The notes: a model not told the origin generated them from the letters alone. Counted from the first letter of the stretch, positions 31,433-42,343 are shown. The stretch is 64,000 bases of DNA from Micromonospora rifamycinica (GCF_900090265.1 NZ_LT607752.1:5772001-5836000); one strand, 5' to 3'. Translations and numbers: made by a program.

Positions 31433-32518
31433 ATGCACGGGCAACCGACCGGCGTCGCGCCGACCACCACCGGCGAACCGGATCTCGCCCACCACGGGGA
31501 CGTCGAGGCCACCCCCGGCCTGGTCGACCTGGCCGTCAACGTCCGCCGGGATCCGATGCCGGACTGGCTGGCCGCCCCGGTCACCGCCGCCCTGGCCGGG
31601 CTGGCCAGCTACCCCGACCCCCGACCGGCCCGGGCCGCCGTCGCCGCCCGGCACGGCCGCCCGCCGGAGGAGGTGCTGCTCACCGCCGGTGCCGCCGAGG
31701 GCTTCGTGCTGCTCGCCCGCGCCCTGTCCGGGGTCCACCGGCCGGTGGTGGTGCACCCGCAGTTCACCGAGCCGGAGGCCGCGCTGCGGGCCGCCGGACA
31801 CCGCGTCGAGCGGGTGCTCCTCGACCCGGACGACGGCTTCCGGCTCGACCCGGCCCTGGTGCCGGCCGACGCCGGGCTGGTCATGATCGGCAACCCGACC
31901 AACCCGACCTCGGTGCTGCATCCCGCCACCGACCTGGCCGCGCTGGCCCGGCCGGGCCGGGTGCTCGTCGTCGACGAGGCGTTCGCCGACACCACCGGCG
32001 CGCCCGGTGTCCGGGGTGAGCCGGAATCGCTCGCCGGCCGGCGCGACCTGCCCGGCCTGGTGGTGGTGCGCAGCCTCACCAAGACCTGGGGCCTGGCCGG
32101 TCTGCGGATCGGCTACCTGCTGGGTGCGCCCGCCCTGCTGGAGCGCCTCGCCGCCGTCCAGCCGCTCTGGCCCGTCTCCACCCCGGCGCTGGCCGCCGCC
32201 ACGGCCGTCGCGTCGCCGACCGCCGTCGCCGCCGAGCGCGCCATCGCCGCCCGGCTCGCCGCCGACCGCGACCACCTGGTGAGCCGCCTGTCGGCCCTGC
32301 CCGGGGTGCGCGTCGCGGGCCGCCCGGCCAGCGCCTTCGTCCTGATCCACCGACCCGGCGGCGACCGGGTACGCGAGGCGTTGCGCGACCGGGGCTGGGC
32401 CGTCCGCCGGGGCGACACCTTTCCCGGGCTGGGGCCGGACTGGCTGCGGATCGCCGTGCGCGACCCGGCGACCACCGACGCGTTCATCGAGGTACTGGCG
32501 GAGATCCTGGAGGCATGA
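31433..32518 (+). CDS. cobC: CobC-like pyridoxal-phosphate aminotransferase-fold protein
   Basis: This is a PLP enzyme of the histidinol-phosphate aminotransferase fold, close to the actinobacterial Rv2231c-type CobC and to threonine-phosphate decarboxylases that make the aminopropanol of B12. It has LTAGAAEGFVLLARAL, GNPTNPTSVL, VVDEAFADTT and the PLP-Lys in SLTKTWGLAGLRIGY. At 361 aa it is full length. It shares ATGA with cobT, so the B12 role is well supported by context. The ATG at 31433 has a CAGGAT box 7 bases before it, so it is probably leaderless. Confidence 0.85.
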   Translation: MHGQPTGVAPTTTGEPDLAHHGDVEATPGLVDLAVNVRRDPMPDWLAAPVTAALAGLASYPDPRPARAAVAARHGRPPEEVLLTAGAAEGFVLLARALSGVHRPVVVHPQFTEPEAALRAAGHRVERVLLDPDDGFRLDPALVPADAGLVMIGNPTNPTSVLHPATDLAALARPGRVLVVDEAFADTTGAPGVRGEPESLAGRRDLPGLVVVRSLTKTWGLAGLRIGYLLGAPALLERLAAVQPLWPVSTPALAAATAVASPTAVAAERAIAARLAADRDHLVSRLSALPGVRVAGRPASAFVLIHRPGGDRVREALRDRGWAVRRGDTFPGLGPDWLRIAVRDPATTDAFIEVLAEILEA

Positions 32519-33672
32519 TGGTGGAGACGACGATCGCGGCGATCGGCCCGCCCGACAGGGCGGCGATGACGGCCGCCCGGGACCTCCAGGCCCGGCTCAC
32601 CAAACCTGCCGGCTCACTCGGTGCCCTGGAGGAGCTGTCGGTACGCCTGGCCGGGCTGGCCGGGACCTGCCCGCCCCCGCTGCCCGAACCGGCGGCGGTG
32701 GCGATCTTCGCCGGTGACCACGGCGTGCACGCCCAGCGGGTCACCCCGTGGCCGCAGGAGGTCACCGCCCAGATGATCGGGAACTTCCTGGCCGGCGGGG
32801 CGGTGGTCAACGCGTTCGCCCGGCAGGCCGGCGCGTCGGTCACCGTGGTCGACGTCGGGGTGGCCACCCCGCTGCCGTTCCCGACCGTCGGCCCCGCCGA
32901 CCTGGCCGGCGAGCCCACCGACGTGGCCGCCACCGTGGCGGGCGTGTCCGGCGACCCCGCCCACCGCAGCGGACCCGACCGGACGGCGTCGCGCCTGGTC
33001 GACGCGAACGTCCGGCGGGGTACCCGGGACATGACGGTCACCGCCGCGCTCACCCGGGACGAGGCGCGGGCGGCGGTCGAGGTCGGCATCCGGGTCGCCG
33101 GTGCGCTGATCGACGCCGGGGCGGGCGTGCTGCTCACCGGGGACATGGGGATCGCCAACACCACGCCGTCCGCCGCGCTGGTCGCCGTGTTCACCGGGGT
33201 CGACCCGGCCGGTACGACCGGCCGGGGGACCGGGGTCGACGACGAGACGTACCGGCGCAAGGTCGCGGTGGTGCGGACGGCCCTGGACCGGCACCGGCCC
33301 GACCCGGCCGATCCGCTGGGGGTGCTGGCCGCCGTCGGTGGCCTGGAGCACGCGGCGCTGGCCGGGCTGATCCTCGGCGCGGCGGCCCGTCGGGTGCCGG
33401 TGCTGCTCGACGGGGTGATCGCGGCCAGCGCCGCACTCGCCGCCACCGCCTTCGCCCCCGACGCGGTCGGCGCGATGGTCGCCGGGCACCGGTCCGCCGA
33501 GCCGGGCGCCACCGTGGCGCTGCGGCACCTCGGTCTCGACCCGCTGGTCGACCTGGGCCTGCGGCTCGGCGAGGGCACCGGCGCGCTGCTGGCGCTGCCG
33601 GTGGTCACCGGCGCGGTCCGGGTGCTGCACGAGGTGGCCACCTTCGACGCGGCGGGGGTCTCCGAGAAGTGA
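32515..33672 (+). CDS. cobT: nicotinate-nucleotide:dimethylbenzimidazole phosphoribosyltransferase (CobT)
   Basis: CobT makes alpha-ribazole phosphate, the lower-ligand precursor of B12. Family marks are LTKPAGSLGALEEL, AVAIFAGDHGVHAQRVTPWPQ, TGDMGIANTTPSAAL (the nucleotide pocket), DGVIAASAALAA and the catalytic-Glu-containing LGLRLGEGTGALLALP near the C-terminus. At 385 aa it is slightly longer than Salmonella CobT, as usual in actinobacteria. It overlaps its neighbours at both ends (ATGA upstream, GTGA downstream), so it is the middle gene of a three-gene operon. Confidence 0.95.
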   Translation: MMVETTIAAIGPPDRAAMTAARDLQARLTKPAGSLGALEELSVRLAGLAGTCPPPLPEPAAVAIFAGDHGVHAQRVTPWPQEVTAQMIGNFLAGGAVVNAFARQAGASVTVVDVGVATPLPFPTVGPADLAGEPTDVAATVAGVSGDPAHRSGPDRTASRLVDANVRRGTRDMTVTAALTRDEARAAVEVGIRVAGALIDAGAGVLLTGDMGIANTTPSAALVAVFTGVDPAGTTGRGTGVDDETYRRKVAVVRTALDRHRPDPADPLGVLAAVGGLEHAALAGLILGAAARRVPVLLDGVIAASAALAATAFAPDAVGAMVAGHRSAEPGATVALRHLGLDPLVDLGLRLGEGTGALLALPVVTGAVRVLHEVATFDAAGVSEK

Positions 33673-34940
33673 GCGCCAACCCGTACCCCCTCGGCCTGCG
33701 GCTCGCCGGGCGGCGGGTGGTCGTGGTGGGCGGCGGCGCGGTGGCCACCCGCCGGGTGCCCGCTCTGCTGGACGCCGACGCCGAGGTCCTGCTCGTCGCG
33801 CCCGAGGTGACCCCGGCGCTGCAAGCGCACGTCGACGCCGGGCGGCTGCACTGGCGACCCCGCCGGTTCGTCCCCGAGGACCTCGACGGCGCGTGGCTGG
33901 TGCAGGTCGCGGTGGACGATCCGCACGCCGCCGCCGCGGTCAGCGCGGTCGCCGCCGAACGCCGGATCTTCTGCGTCCGGGCCGACGACCGGGCGGCGGC
34001 CACCGCGTGGACGCCGGCGGTCACCCGGCACGGGCCGGTCACCGTCGCCGTGCTCGGCGGGGGCGACCCGCGCCGGGCGGTGGGCGTCCGGGACGCCGTG
34101 CGGGAACTGCTCAACGCGCAGGCCGCGGCCGGTGTCGGCCCGGTGGCCGGGGTCGGCGTCGGCCCGCCGGTGCCGGTCGGGTCGGGAGACGCGGTGACGC
34201 CGCCCGCCGGCCCGGTCGGGCGGGTGGCGCTCGTCGGCGCGGGACCGGGTGACCCGGAGCTGATCACGGTGAAGGGATGGCGGCTGCTGACCGAGGCGGA
34301 GGTGGTGGTCGCCGACCGGCTGGTGCCCGGACTCCTCCTGGACGAGCTGCGCCCCGACGTCGAGCTGGTCGACGCCGCCAAGATCCCCTACGGCCCGTCG
34401 CGGACCCAGGAGGAGATCAACCGGATCCTGGTCGACCGGGCGCTCGCCGGGAAGGTGGTGGTCCGGCTCAAGGGCGGCGACCCGTACGTCTTCGGCCGGG
34501 GCGGGGAGGAGTTGCTGGCCTGCGCGGCGGCCGGGGTGCCGGTGACCGTGGTGCCGGGGGTGACCAGTGCGATCGCCGTGCCGGCGGCGGCCGGTGTCCC
34601 GGTCACCCACCGGGCGGTGGCGCACGAGTTCACCGTGGTCTCCGGGCACGTCGCCCCGGACTCGCCGGCCTCCCTGGTGCGCTGGGAGGCGCTCGCCGGC
34701 CTGCGCGGCACCCTGGTGGTGCTGATGGGGCTGAAGAACCTGGCCGCCATCACGGCCACCCTGACCCGGCACGGCCGGGACGCGGCCACCCCGGTCGCGG
34801 TGGTCCAGGAGGGCACCACGGGCGCGCAGCGCAGCCTCCGGTCGACCCTCGGCACGGTGGCGGCGGACGTGGCCGGGGCGGGCCTGCGTCCGCCGGCCAT
34901 CGTGGTGATCGGCGAGGTGGTCGACGCCCTCACCGGCTGA
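33669..34940 (+). CDS. cobA: fused siroheme synthase (CysG N-domain) / uroporphyrinogen-III C-methyltransferase (CobA)
   Basis: There are two modules. Residues 1-150 are a precorrin-2 dehydrogenase/ferrochelatase-like Rossmann domain (VVVVGGGAVATRRVPALLDA). From about 175, after a Val/Gly-Pro linker, comes an S-adenosylmethionine-dependent methyltransferase with VGAGPGDPELITVKGWRLL, LKGGDPYVFGRGGEE, and VPGVTSAIAVPAAAGVPVTHR. It makes precorrin-2 and perhaps siroheme, feeding B12. The GTG at 33669 overlaps the cobT stop (GTGA). The full three-domain CysG order is kept but compressed. A perfect hairpin follows. Confidence 0.92.
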   Translation: MSANPYPLGLRLAGRRVVVVGGGAVATRRVPALLDADAEVLLVAPEVTPALQAHVDAGRLHWRPRRFVPEDLDGAWLVQVAVDDPHAAAAVSAVAAERRIFCVRADDRAAATAWTPAVTRHGPVTVAVLGGGDPRRAVGVRDAVRELLNAQAAAGVGPVAGVGVGPPVPVGSGDAVTPPAGPVGRVALVGAGPGDPELITVKGWRLLTEAEVVVADRLVPGLLLDELRPDVELVDAAKIPYGPSRTQEEINRILVDRALAGKVVVRLKGGDPYVFGRGGEELLACAAAGVPVTVVPGVTSAIAVPAAAGVPVTHRAVAHEFTVVSGHVAPDSPASLVRWEALAGLRGTLVVLMGLKNLAAITATLTRHGRDAATPVAVVQEGTTGAQRSLRSTLGTVAADVAGAGLRPPAIVVIGEVVDALTG

Positions 34941-34982
34941 CCGCCCGCACCCGGGGCGCGGCGGTGTCGCCTCCCGTGCGCC

Positions 34983-35020
34983 GAGGTGGCGGTGTCCCCG
35001 GCCGGGGACACCGCCACCTC
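34983..35020. terminator. 19-bp perfect inverted repeat, bidirectional terminator
   Basis: The 38 bases from GAGGTGGCGGTG to CACCGCCACCTC are a complete palindrome centred on CCGG, between the convergent cobA and otsB-GH15 genes. It is the strongest hairpin seen in the window. Confidence 0.85.
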
Positions 35021-35038
35021 GAACGCGTCCGGGCCGGG

Positions 35039-37645
35039 TTACTGCTTGAGCATGTTGTCCAGCAGCAGGGCGCAGCGGATCAGCCCGAGATGGCTGTACG
35101 CCTGCGGGTGGTTGCCCAGCCCCCGCTCGGCCAGCGGGTCGTACTGCTCGGGGAGCAGCCCGGTCGGGCCGGCGGTGTCGATCATCTGGGCGAACAGCTC
35201 CTCAGCGTCGGTGCGTCGACCGGTGCGCAGGTACGCCTCGATCAGCCACGCCGTGCAGATGTGGAAGCCGCCCTCCCGGCCGGGCAGGCCGTCGTCCCAG
35301 TGGTAGCGGTAGACGACCGGACCGCTGCGCAGATCCGCCTCGATCCTGAGCACGGTGGAGAGGAAGCGCGGGTCGTCCCCCGGGAGCAGGCCGGAGAGCC
35401 CGATCCAGAGCGAGGAGGCGTCCATGTCCTCGTCGCCGTACGCGACGCTGTACGCCTCGACCTCCTCGTGCCAGCCGTTCTCCAGCACGTTGGCGCCGAT
35501 CCGGTCGCGCAGCTCCACCCACTCCGGCCGGTCCTCGCCGTCGTGCTGGCGTACCACGTGCAGGGCCCGGTCGACGGTCATCCAGCACATCACCTTCGAG
35601 AAGATGTGGTGCCGGGGTGGGAGGCGGGCCTCCCAGATGCCGTGGTCGGGCTCGTGCCAGCGGCGGCGGACCGCCTCGACCATGTTGTCCAGCACCCGCC
35701 ACTCGTCGTCGCGGACCGAGCCCCGGGCGTCGGCGACGGCCGCGATCAGGTCGGCGATCGGGCCGAAGACGTCCAGTTGGAGCTGGTGGTTGGCGAGGTT
35801 GCCGACCCGGACCGGCCGGGAGCCGGCGTACCCGGGGAGGGTGTCGATGACCGCCTCGGCGCCCAGCTCGTAGCCGTCCACCGTGTAGAGCGGGTGCAGC
35901 CGCTCGGGGTGCCCGCCGGTGCGCTCGATGCAGCCGTCCACCCAGCGCAGCAGCGCCTCGGCCTCCTCGATCGAGCCGAGGTCGACCAGGGCCCGGGCGG
36001 TCATCGCCGCGTCCCGTAGCCAGCAGTACCGGTAGTCCCAGTTGCGGACGCCGCCCAGCTCCTCCGGCAGCGAGGTGGTCGCCGCCGCCAGGATCGAGCC
36101 GGTCGCCTCGTGGCAGAGCCCGCGCAGGGTGAGCGCGCTACGGGCGACCAGGTCCCGGGCGGTGGCGGGCAGCTTCAGCGAGGCCACCCACTCCTTCCAG
36201 GGCTGCTCGGCCTTGGCCTGCCGGTCGTGGATGGCGACCGTGTGGTCCTCCAGGCTGTGCGTGCCGAAGCGCAGCTCCAGCACCACCTGGCCGCCGGTGG
36301 CGGAGAGGTCGACCACGGCGTGCGCGGTCTCGTACCCGCCGTCGTTGCGGACCTGCCAGGTCACCCCGGGGGAGTAGAGCGCGACGGGCTCGTTGGAGCC
36401 GAGCACCAGCAGGCCGTCCTTCTTCGGCTGGAGCTGGGTGGCGACCTGCCCGAACTCGGGGCGCGGGGCGAACTCGACGCGGGCCCGGCCGGAGCCGCTG
36501 AGTACCCGGACCAGGGTGGAGTCGCCGGTGACGACGGCCGGGCCGTCCGGGGTGGTCTCCCGGGCCGGCAGGTCCAGCCAGTCGGTGACGGTGAGCCCGG
36601 ACCAGCGGGTCTCCACGGTCATCGTGCCGTTGCGGTAGCGCTGGCCCAGCGGGATGCCGCCGCGCTCCGGCCCGACGGTGAAGTGCCCGGCCGGGCTGCC
36701 GCCGACCAGGTCGGCGAAGATCGCCGCCGAGTCGGGCTTGGGGTGGCAGAGCCAGCTCACCTTGGCCTCGGGGGTGAGCAGCGCGACGGTACGGCCGTTG
36801 GCCAGCATCGAGTGCCGTTCGATCGGCACCGCCCGCTCGCCGAAGAGCCAGTGCCGGCGGGTCTCCAGCAGCAGACCGAGGGCGCGGGCCGCCTCGATCG
36901 GCTCGGCCACCCGGTAGTGCGCCTGGGTGTCGCCGGGACCGATCTTGATGCCCAGGTCGGGTCCGTGCAGGTTGCCGAAGGCGTTCTCGTCGGTGACGTC
37001 GTCGCCGATGAAGAGCACCGCGCTGGCCGAGAGCTGGGTCCGGAGCTGGTCGACCGCGGTGCCCTTGTGGGTGGCGACCACCGACAGCTCGATGACCTCC
37101 TTGCCCTGGGTGACGGTGACGTCGTCCCACGTCGCCGGCCCGGCGCGGACGGCCTCGACGGCGGCGGCGGCGACCTGCGGGTCGACCCCGCGGGTGTGCA
37201 CCGCGACGCTGGCCGGCTTGCGTTCCAGCCGTACCCCCGGGTGGGCGGCGGCGATCTCGCGCAGCGCGTCGCGCAGCCGGGTGCGGACCGCGACCAGCTC
37301 GGGGGAGAGTCGTTCGACGAAGCCGATGTCGAACTCGGAGCCGTGGCTGCCGACGAGGTGGATCTCGTTGGGCAGCCGGGAGAGCGCGGCCAGGTCGCGC
37401 AGCGCCCGGCCGGAGACCACCGCGACGGTGGTCTGCGGCAGCGCCGCCAGCGCCCGGACGGCGGCGACCGACTCGGGCAGCGGCACGGCCTTGCTCGGGT
37501 CCTCGACGATCGGCGCGAGGGTGCCGTCGTAGTCGCACGCGACCAGGAGCTGTGGTACGCGGGCGATCCGGCCGATCGCGGCGAGCAGCTCCGGGTCCAT
37601 CGTCCCGGCGGCGGGGGTGACGATCTCGGCGGTGGGGGCGTTCAC
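35039..37645 (-). CDS. trehalose-6-phosphate phosphatase fused to GH15 glycoside hydrolase
   Basis: The N-terminal HAD phosphatase (residues about 30-265) has LVACDYDGTLAPI with the nucleophile Asp, TVAVVSGRAL and LFIGDDVTDENAF; this is OtsB activity on trehalose-6-phosphate. From about residue 285 there is a GH15 glucoamylase/trehalase-like enzyme: the beta-sandwich part, RNWDYRYCWLRDAAMTARAL at the start of the catalytic barrel and LLPEQYDPLAERGLG with the catalytic Glu near the end. GTG 37645 overlaps the otsA stop as GTGA. The fusion puts synthesis and a probable trehalose- or glucan-cleaving activity in one chain. Confidence 0.9.
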   Translation of the reverse strand: MNAPTAEIVTPAAGTMDPELLAAIGRIARVPQLLVACDYDGTLAPIVEDPSKAVPLPESVAAVRALAALPQTTVAVVSGRALRDLAALSRLPNEIHLVGSHGSEFDIGFVERLSPELVAVRTRLRDALREIAAAHPGVRLERKPASVAVHTRGVDPQVAAAAVEAVRAGPATWDDVTVTQGKEVIELSVVATHKGTAVDQLRTQLSASAVLFIGDDVTDENAFGNLHGPDLGIKIGPGDTQAHYRVAEPIEAARALGLLLETRRHWLFGERAVPIERHSMLANGRTVALLTPEAKVSWLCHPKPDSAAIFADLVGGSPAGHFTVGPERGGIPLGQRYRNGTMTVETRWSGLTVTDWLDLPARETTPDGPAVVTGDSTLVRVLSGSGRARVEFAPRPEFGQVATQLQPKKDGLLVLGSNEPVALYSPGVTWQVRNDGGYETAHAVVDLSATGGQVVLELRFGTHSLEDHTVAIHDRQAKAEQPWKEWVASLKLPATARDLVARSALTLRGLCHEATGSILAAATTSLPEELGGVRNWDYRYCWLRDAAMTARALVDLGSIEEAEALLRWVDGCIERTGGHPERLHPLYTVDGYELGAEAVIDTLPGYAGSRPVRVGNLANHQLQLDVFGPIADLIAAVADARGSVRDDEWRVLDNMVEAVRRRWHEPDHGIWEARLPPRHHIFSKVMCWMTVDRALHVVRQHDGEDRPEWVELRDRIGANVLENGWHEEVEAYSVAYGDEDMDASSLWIGLSGLLPGDDPRFLSTVLRIEADLRSGPVVYRYHWDDGLPGREGGFHICTAWLIEAYLRTGRRTDAEELFAQMIDTAGPTGLLPEQYDPLAERGLGNHPQAYSHLGLIRCALLLDNMLKQ

Positions 37646-39042
37646 TCGACCTCCGTCCCCGGTGCGCCCAACTCGGTCAGAAAGGACTTCGCCCAGTGCC
37701 CCACGTCGTGGGTGCGCAGATGACGTTGCATGATCCGCATGCGTCTGCGGGCCTCCGGCTTCTCTACGTGTACAGCCCGCAGGAGGGCGTCCTTGACGGC
37801 GTCGGGGTCGTGCGGATTGCACAGGAACGCCTGGCGCAGCTCGGTGGCGGCGCCGGCGAACTCGCTGAGCACGAGCGCACCGCCCTGGTCGGCGCGCGAT
37901 GCGACGTACTCCTTGGCCACCAGGTTCATTCCGTCTCGCAGCGGGGTCACCATCATCACGTCGGCCGCGACGTACATCGCGGCCAGTTCGGAGCGACTGT
38001 ACGACTGATGCAGATAATGCACCGCCGGCACGCCGACCCTGCCGAATTCGCCATTAATCCGACCAACCTCGCGTTCCACCTTGACACGAAGTGCCTGGTA
38101 GTGCTCGACGCGCTCGCGGCTCGGCGTGGCGACCTGCACCATAACCGCGTCCGGAACTGTCAACTTTCCGTCAGCAAGAAGTTCGCGGAAGGCCTTGAGT
38201 CGAAGCTCGATGCCCTTCGTGTAGTCGAGCCGGTCCACGCCCAGGATGATCGTCTTCGGGTTGCCCAGCTCCTCGCGGATCTGCTTGGCCCGCGCCTGGA
38301 TCGCCGGGTCCTCGGCCAGCCGCTCCATCTCCCGGGTCTCGATGGAGATCGGGAACGCGCCGGCCTTCACCTGCCGCCCGTCGACCTGGATCATCTGGCC
38401 CTCGTAGCGCAGGCCGAGCAGGTGCCGGGCCAGCCGGACGAAGTTCTGCGCGGCCAGCCGCTGCTGGAAACCGACCAGGTCGCTGCCGAGCAGGCCGCGC
38501 AGGATCTCGGTGCGGAACGGCATCTGCATGAACAGCTCGATCGGCGGGAACGGGATGTGCAGGAAGAAGCCGATCTTGAGATCCGGCCGCAGCTCGCGCA
38601 GCATCGCCGGGACCAGCTGGAGCTGGTAGTCCTGCACCCAGACCGTCGCCCCCTCGGCCGCCACGTCCGCGGCGGCCTCCGCGAACCGGGCGTTGACCAG
38701 CCGGTACGCCTCCCGCCAGCGGCGCTTGTAGGCGGGGGTCTCGACGGCGTCGTGATAGAGCGGCCAGATGGTCGCGTTGGACTGGCCTTCGTAGTAGCGT
38801 TCCAACTCCTCGGCACTCAACGGCACCGGGTGCAGTCGGATGCCCTCCAGGTCGAACGGCTCCGGGGCGGCGCCGGTGCCACCGGCCCAGCCGACCCAGG
38901 TGCCCCGGTGCTCGGCGAGGACAGGGTGCAGCGCGGTGACCAGCCCACCCGGGCTACGTCGCCACTGCCGCCCCTCGGGTGTGCTCACCTCGTCGACCGG
39001 CAGTCGGTTGGCCACAACGACAAAGGAGCTACGGACGGTCAC
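37642..39042 (-). CDS. otsA: trehalose-6-phosphate synthase (OtsA)
   Basis: This GT20 glycosyltransferase joins UDP-glucose (or GDP/ADP-glucose) to glucose-6-phosphate, first step of trehalose synthesis for osmotic and desiccation protection. It has VVANRLPVDE at the start, VWVQDYQLQLVP, FFLHIPFPPIELF, GVDRLDYTKGI, and the nucleotide-sugar site VTPLRDGMNLVAKEYVA. It is complete at 466 aa. GGAGGTGGCCGATC stands before the GTG. It overlaps the otsB-GH15 gene by GTGA. A stretch around 37980-38220 is visibly lower in GC and uses rarer codons than the rest. Confidence 0.96.
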   Translation of the reverse strand: MTVRSSFVVVANRLPVDEVSTPEGRQWRRSPGGLVTALHPVLAEHRGTWVGWAGGTGAAPEPFDLEGIRLHPVPLSAEELERYYEGQSNATIWPLYHDAVETPAYKRRWREAYRLVNARFAEAAADVAAEGATVWVQDYQLQLVPAMLRELRPDLKIGFFLHIPFPPIELFMQMPFRTEILRGLLGSDLVGFQQRLAAQNFVRLARHLLGLRYEGQMIQVDGRQVKAGAFPISIETREMERLAEDPAIQARAKQIREELGNPKTIILGVDRLDYTKGIELRLKAFRELLADGKLTVPDAVMVQVATPSRERVEHYQALRVKVEREVGRINGEFGRVGVPAVHYLHQSYSRSELAAMYVAADVMMVTPLRDGMNLVAKEYVASRADQGGALVLSEFAGAATELRQAFLCNPHDPDAVKDALLRAVHVEKPEARRRMRIMQRHLRTHDVGHWAKSFLTELGAPGTEVE

Positions 39043-39352
39043 GATCGGCCACCTCCGGGTGCTGACGGGTCCACCGCGATGAGCGTACTGAGCGTAGCTG
39101 CGGCCTCTGGGACCCCGTGCCGCAGTTACCTACCCTTCCCGCGTCGGCTGAACCCGTACCGTGATCTTGACGACACCCGCTCCCACCTGGCGGGCCGGAC
39201 CGCGGCCGGGGCGGGGTGATGTGGGCGCGGCGGGCCCCACCTGTCAGGATTGACGGCGGCGTGCGCGTGGCCGGCCGCCGGCCGGCGGCGGATGGCGGTC
39301 GTCACCCGCGCCGCGCCGCCCACGACGACAACCGACGGAGGTAGCCCGCACC
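39043..39352. other. 310-base divergent region, otsA / ettA
   Basis: No gene is seen. It holds the otsA ribosome site and, at the other end, GGAGGT (39337-39342) 10 bases before the ettA GTG. A GC-rich GGCCGGCCGCCGGCCGGCGG block lies at about 39268-39288. Promoters for both genes must be here but no clear boxes were found. Confidence 0.5.
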
Positions 39353-41029
<1,677 letters not shown>

Positions 41030-41031
41030 GC

Positions 41032-41478
41032 ATGGCGGAGCGTTTCGTCTACCACTGCACCCTGCGCTGGTCCGACCTGGACGCGTACGGCCACGTCAAC
41101 AACTCGCGCTTCCTCACCCTGTACGAGGAGGCGCGGGTGGCGTTGATGTTCGCCGGCGGCAAGGCGTGGGGGGTCGGCTCGTTCGCCGACGGGGTGGTCA
41201 TCCGTCGACACGAGGTCGACTACCTGCGTCCGGTCGACTACGCGCTCGGCCGGGCCACCGCCGAGGCCGCGCCGACCGTCCGGATCGAGCTGTGGGTGGA
41301 GCGCATCCGGGCCGCCTCGTTCACCGTCGCCTACGAGCTGTACGACGGGGCGGTGCTGGCCAGCACCGCCCGTTCGGTGCTGGTCCCGTTCGACCTGTTC
41401 GAGAAGCGGCCCCGACGGCTCAGTGACGAGGAACGGGCCTTCCTGGAGGCGTGGGCCGTGGCCGACGGGTCGGCGTGA
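41032..41478 (+). CDS. acyl-CoA thioesterase, hotdog fold
   Basis: The 148-residue protein of the 4-hydroxybenzoyl-CoA thioesterase type has the signature RWSDLDAYGHVNNSRFLTLYEEAR at its start (Asp and His of the active site) followed by VDYLRPVDYA and a hotdog-fold strand order. It would hydrolyse a fatty- or aromatic-acyl-CoA; the substrate is unknown. It lies directly behind ettA (2-base gap) and overlaps the next gene by GTGA, so it is the middle of a small operon. Confidence 0.85.
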   Translation: MAERFVYHCTLRWSDLDAYGHVNNSRFLTLYEEARVALMFAGGKAWGVGSFADGVVIRRHEVDYLRPVDYALGRATAEAAPTVRIELWVERIRAASFTVAYELYDGAVLASTARSVLVPFDLFEKRPRRLSDEERAFLEAWAVADGSA

Positions 41479-42212
41479 CCGGCGGACCGGCCGCCCACCC
41501 CGGGGGTGGGGACGCCGTGGACTCCGGGCGCGGGGGCATTGCCGGCCCGGGCCACGAGGGTGTCGCCGACGCGGGGGCCTTCCTCGCCCGGCTGGTGCGT
41601 CTCGACCCGGCCGGGGTGGTCCGGATGCGTCCGCTGGCCGACGTCGGCCGTACCGCCCTGTGGGCCCGGTTGCCGTGGGACGTGCTGGTGGTCCGGACGG
41701 TGACCGGCCGGGCGCCGGCCGACGTGACCGTGGTCGCCGCCGAGCTGCTGGCCCGGTTGGCGGCGGCCGACCCCGCGCTGCCCCCGGCCCGGGACGACCG
41801 CTGGCGCTGGCCGCTGCCACCGGCGGCGAGCCGACCCGTCGAGGTGCTGCCCGCCGCCGAGCTGCGGCGGATCGCCGAGGCCGCGGCGGGCACCCTGCGC
41901 ACCGCCGCCGCCGAGGGGGTGGGCGGTCGCGCGGTGGGGCAGCGGGTGCTGCGGGACGCGCTGCTCGACCACGTGGCGGTGACCGTCACGCCGGATGCCG
42001 CGCCGACCGAGCCGGTGGAGATCACCCAACGGTTGGTGCAGGGTCTGGTCCGGATGGGATTCCTCGGTCCGGCCGGGGCCGGCGGGGCGGGGGAGGTCCA
42101 GGTGCGGGTGGCCGGCCGTTGGGTCGGTCTGGTGGGGCCGTACGGAGCCGCCTGGTCGCGGAAAGTCTCGGATCTCGCAATTCGTCCGGCGCGGGATCAG
42201 CCGAAAGGATGA
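41475..42212 (+). CDS. hypothetical protein, 245 aa
   Basis: I recognise no family. The GTG at 41475 overlaps the thioesterase stop. The N-terminal 30 residues are Gly/Ala-rich. The rest is mostly helical (ADVTVVAAELLARLAA, then LRRIAEAAAGTLRTAA), with a short basic C-terminal part (VRVAGRWVGLVGPYGAAW). It seems to be a lineage-specific partner of the thioesterase. Some strong GC-skewed repeats are present, but it reads as one intact frame. Confidence 0.55.
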   Translation: MTGGPAAHPGGGDAVDSGRGGIAGPGHEGVADAGAFLARLVRLDPAGVVRMRPLADVGRTALWARLPWDVLVVRTVTGRAPADVTVVAAELLARLAAADPALPPARDDRWRWPLPPAASRPVEVLPAAELRRIAEAAAGTLRTAAAEGVGGRAVGQRVLRDALLDHVAVTVTPDAAPTEPVEITQRLVQGLVRMGFLGPAGAGGAGEVQVRVAGRWVGLVGPYGAAWSRKVSDLAIRPARDQPKG

Positions 42213-42343
42213 CCCTGCATCATTCTTCCGGTCTGGTGCTGCCGTTGGGGGGGTGTCTCAACCCGGCTGTCCGGGTACCGTCCATCCTCGGATCCAACGC
42301 ACCGTAGGCGATTGGATCCGCTGGGGAGTGAGGTGCGCGAGCG

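Noticed and set aside
19190..32514. Cobalamin riboswitch before cobD, the cobB-like gene or the cobC operon
   Set aside because: No GCCACTG-type B12 box or long structured leader was seen; the gaps are too short or have only simple hairpins.
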